Shown piece by piece: positions 5,373 through 6,781 of a stretch of 6,781 nucleotides of DNA. The translations under genes were made by a program, and so were the position numbers. Source of the DNA: Candidatus Heimdallarchaeota archaeon (GTDB taxonomy: Archaea > Asgardarchaeota > Heimdallarchaeia > Hodarchaeales > LC-3); contig DAHXPE010000245.1 of NCBI GenBank assembly GCA_027364495.1, positions 1 through 6,781 of the forward strand. Reading direction: 5' to 3'. Position 1 is the stretch's first letter, and each line of letters opens with the position of its first letter. Below the pieces are notes generated by a model that saw nothing but the letters and a program-made list of their open reading frames with translations, did no database searches and was not told where the DNA came from.

Positions 5373-6602
5373 ATGAGTGAAGAAGAAAAATATAAAAAGC
5401 AAGTTTGGATTCTTGAAAACGAGAAAAAAGTATTAATTCAACAGGTTGAAAGGCTAGAAGGAAGGTTACAGGAATATCTTACTTGGTCAGAACAGGTGCA
5501 GAAAATATTAGAAGAAAATAAGAATAAAATATCTCAATTAGAGCAAGAAAATAAGAACTTATTTCAAAAGGTTAATCAAGGGACAGTTGCTATGAGTAAT
5601 AACCTTTTAGATGAAAATTCCATCATGAATAGGAAATTGCAAGATATAGAAGGGCAATTTAGAGATCTGGCAGAGTTAATAAATCCATTGGTTCAATCAA
5701 ATGTACTTGAAATGGATACGAATCTAAGGAAAAAAGTAGTAAATGTTTTTTCAAAATCAGATAATGATAAGAAAATCATTGCATTATTTGTCCAAAATCC
5801 TAAGGATCCTTTAAATTTGACAAAAATAGCAAGTTCAATCGGTTTATCACAAGCAGACTGTTCAGTGATTTTAAAGAGATTAGGTTCTGAAGATTTTGTC
5901 AGGGAAATAAGTTCTGGAGTCTATCAGACAGTTGCCTCAATTGGTGATCGAGTCGTATCGACCAGAGACTTAAGTCGTGTATCAACAGAGGCTCTACACG
6001 ATTATATTATTGAACAAATCAATAGCACCATTGATTCAGCTCGACATGCTTCTTACCTTGATGATTATAGTAACGAGCTTCAAAAAAGAGGAGAAATAAA
6101 TTTATCACAAAACATCATGGCTATAAAAGGTGATTTGTACATGGCTAAAAGATCAGCTGATTGGATAGTTGACCGAATTGAACAGGCAATAGAAAAAGAA
6201 GCAACTATACCGCCAACATCAAGACAGACATCAACTACATCAAGAATGACTTCTTCAAGATCTTTTACAAGTTCATATACCACACCAGAAGTCTCCAGCA
6301 GGATGCAATTTCAAAATCCTGGTTTACAAACATCAACTCAATTAGTAAGTATAGATACGAAAGAATGGACCAAACTAAGTAATGCTGATGTTATTGATAA
6401 CTTGAAATTGCAAATTAGTGACAGAATGGATTATATGGCAGTTATTGAAGGCCTAAATGCATTAAGAGACCATTTATCAAGTTCAGTAAGCGGTCGAGCA
6501 TTATATCAAATCAATAACCTTATTAATCAGATTAAAAATAAAAAAAGTTTCGATAAAAACGAGGTTCATAATACATTAGTCGATTTAATGACTAAAGTTT
6601 AA
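5373..6602 (+). CDS. Coiled-coil protein with a winged-helix domain and Ser/Thr-rich linker
   Basis: 409 residues from an ATG. Residues 3-66 form a long coiled coil with heptad-like hydrophobics (VWILENEKKVLIQQVERLEG), which weakens up to about 105. Residues 132-187 look like a winged helix-turn-helix: helix KKIIALFVQ, helix-turn-helix LTKIASSIGLSQADCSVILKRLGSED, and a wing FVREISSGVYQTV. A helical region (200-275) follows, then a low-complexity Ser/Thr/Arg linker (280-315) and a C-terminal helical domain (330-409). Coiled coil plus wHTH suggests an oligomeric DNA-binding regulator or a chromosome-organising protein; wHTH folds can also bind proteins. There is no membrane segment and no enzyme motif. 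It is transcribed divergently from the longin-like gene and could regulate their shared control region, though that is only inference. I do not recognise a named family. Confidence 0.85.
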   Translation: MSEEEKYKKQVWILENEKKVLIQQVERLEGRLQEYLTWSEQVQKILEENKNKISQLEQENKNLFQKVNQGTVAMSNNLLDENSIMNRKLQDIEGQFRDLAELINPLVQSNVLEMDTNLRKKVVNVFSKSDNDKKIIALFVQNPKDPLNLTKIASSIGLSQADCSVILKRLGSEDFVREISSGVYQTVASIGDRVVSTRDLSRVSTEALHDYIIEQINSTIDSARHASYLDDYSNELQKRGEINLSQNIMAIKGDLYMAKRSADWIVDRIEQAIEKEATIPPTSRQTSTTSRMTSSRSFTSSYTTPEVSSRMQFQNPGLQTSTQLVSIDTKEWTKLSNADVIDNLKLQISDRMDYMAVIEGLNALRDHLSSSVSGRALYQINNLINQIKNKKSFDKNEVHNTLVDLMTKV

Positions 6603-6714
6603 ACCAATTACTTTTATTCCATTTATAACAATTCATAAAGAGATAAGCCTTTAATTACTAAATAATTTTCTTATTAAATTTAAGAATAGTTGATAATTAA
6701 AAAGTCTTTATTTT

Positions 6715-6781
6715 ATGGATTTAGCCACCATGAATTGAGGCCTTAATTGACAAATTATCAGAAGAAAATGTTTCAATTACG
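6715..6781 (+). CDS. Possible start of a further gene (partial, apparent frameshift)
   Basis: The ATG at 6715 opens MDLATMN and then hits TGA. If one T at about 6735-6736 is ignored, the frame continues as EALIDKLSEENVSIT to the window edge, a plausible N-terminal helix and strand. This could be a real gene with a sequencing or natural single-base insertion, or a gene starting from a rare codon in the second frame, or chance. The 6603-6714 gap is plain AT-rich DNA. Confidence 0.25.

Noticed and set aside
6080..6283. Minus-strand 67-codon frame
   Set aside because: It lies wholly inside the well-supported winged-helix gene on the opposite strand and has no features of its own.
1..6781. CRISPR arrays, tRNA or rRNA genes
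   Set aside because: No regularly spaced repeats and no cloverleaf or rRNA-like conserved stretches were seen on either strand by eye.

Overview
The window is very AT-rich DNA, with long A and T tracts, and it looks archaeal. Three things suggest an Asgard (Lokiarchaeia-like) archaeon: an FG-GAP/integrin-alpha-type beta-propeller with a single C-terminal membrane anchor, a protein with two longin-like segments, and start regions with no Shine-Dalgarno but AT-rich TATA-like boxes. This assignment is inference from gene content and style. No rRNA, tRNA or ribosomal protein gene is present to confirm it.

Layout from left to right. The left edge holds the last 24 codons of an unidentified plus-strand gene (2-76). 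It faces a decayed IS110/IS116-type transposase on the minus strand (163-651). After an AT-rich gap comes a plus-strand polytopic membrane protein of about 12 helices (999-2126). It converges on a minus-strand FG-GAP propeller gene (2402-3565). The gap between them holds a minus-strand terminator hairpin, a perfect 16-bp palindrome, and a second copy of the 24 bp that encode the propeller's C-terminal tail. Beyond the propeller lies its missing first blade on the opposite strand (3553-3819), then a minus-strand gene for a protein with two longin-like segments (4079-5044). A 328-bp divergent promoter region separates that from a plus-strand coiled-coil/winged-helix protein (5373-6602). The last 67 bases may begin another gene.

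The standout feature is at 3525-3815. The propeller gene is interrupted exactly at a perfect 27-bp inverted repeat. The 237 bp between the two repeat copies encode, on the plus strand, one FG-GAP blade that ends in the same CFGRASVV residues with which the minus-strand gene begins. Flipping the segment on paper gives one continuous frame, and the blade count goes from six to seven, the standard number for an integrin-alpha-type propeller. This looks either like an invertible DNA switch inside a surface-protein gene or like a fixed inversion scar. One fact limits the switch model: even after flipping, I find no start codon or signal peptide in frame upstream. A piece of the 5' end is therefore still missing, or the gene is dead, or a further rearrangement is involved.

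The genes do not form one obvious operon. The longin-like gene and the propeller gene lie on the same strand with about 260 bp of non-coding DNA between the first and the flipped segment. The winged-helix gene is transcribed divergently from the longin-like gene and could share its control region.
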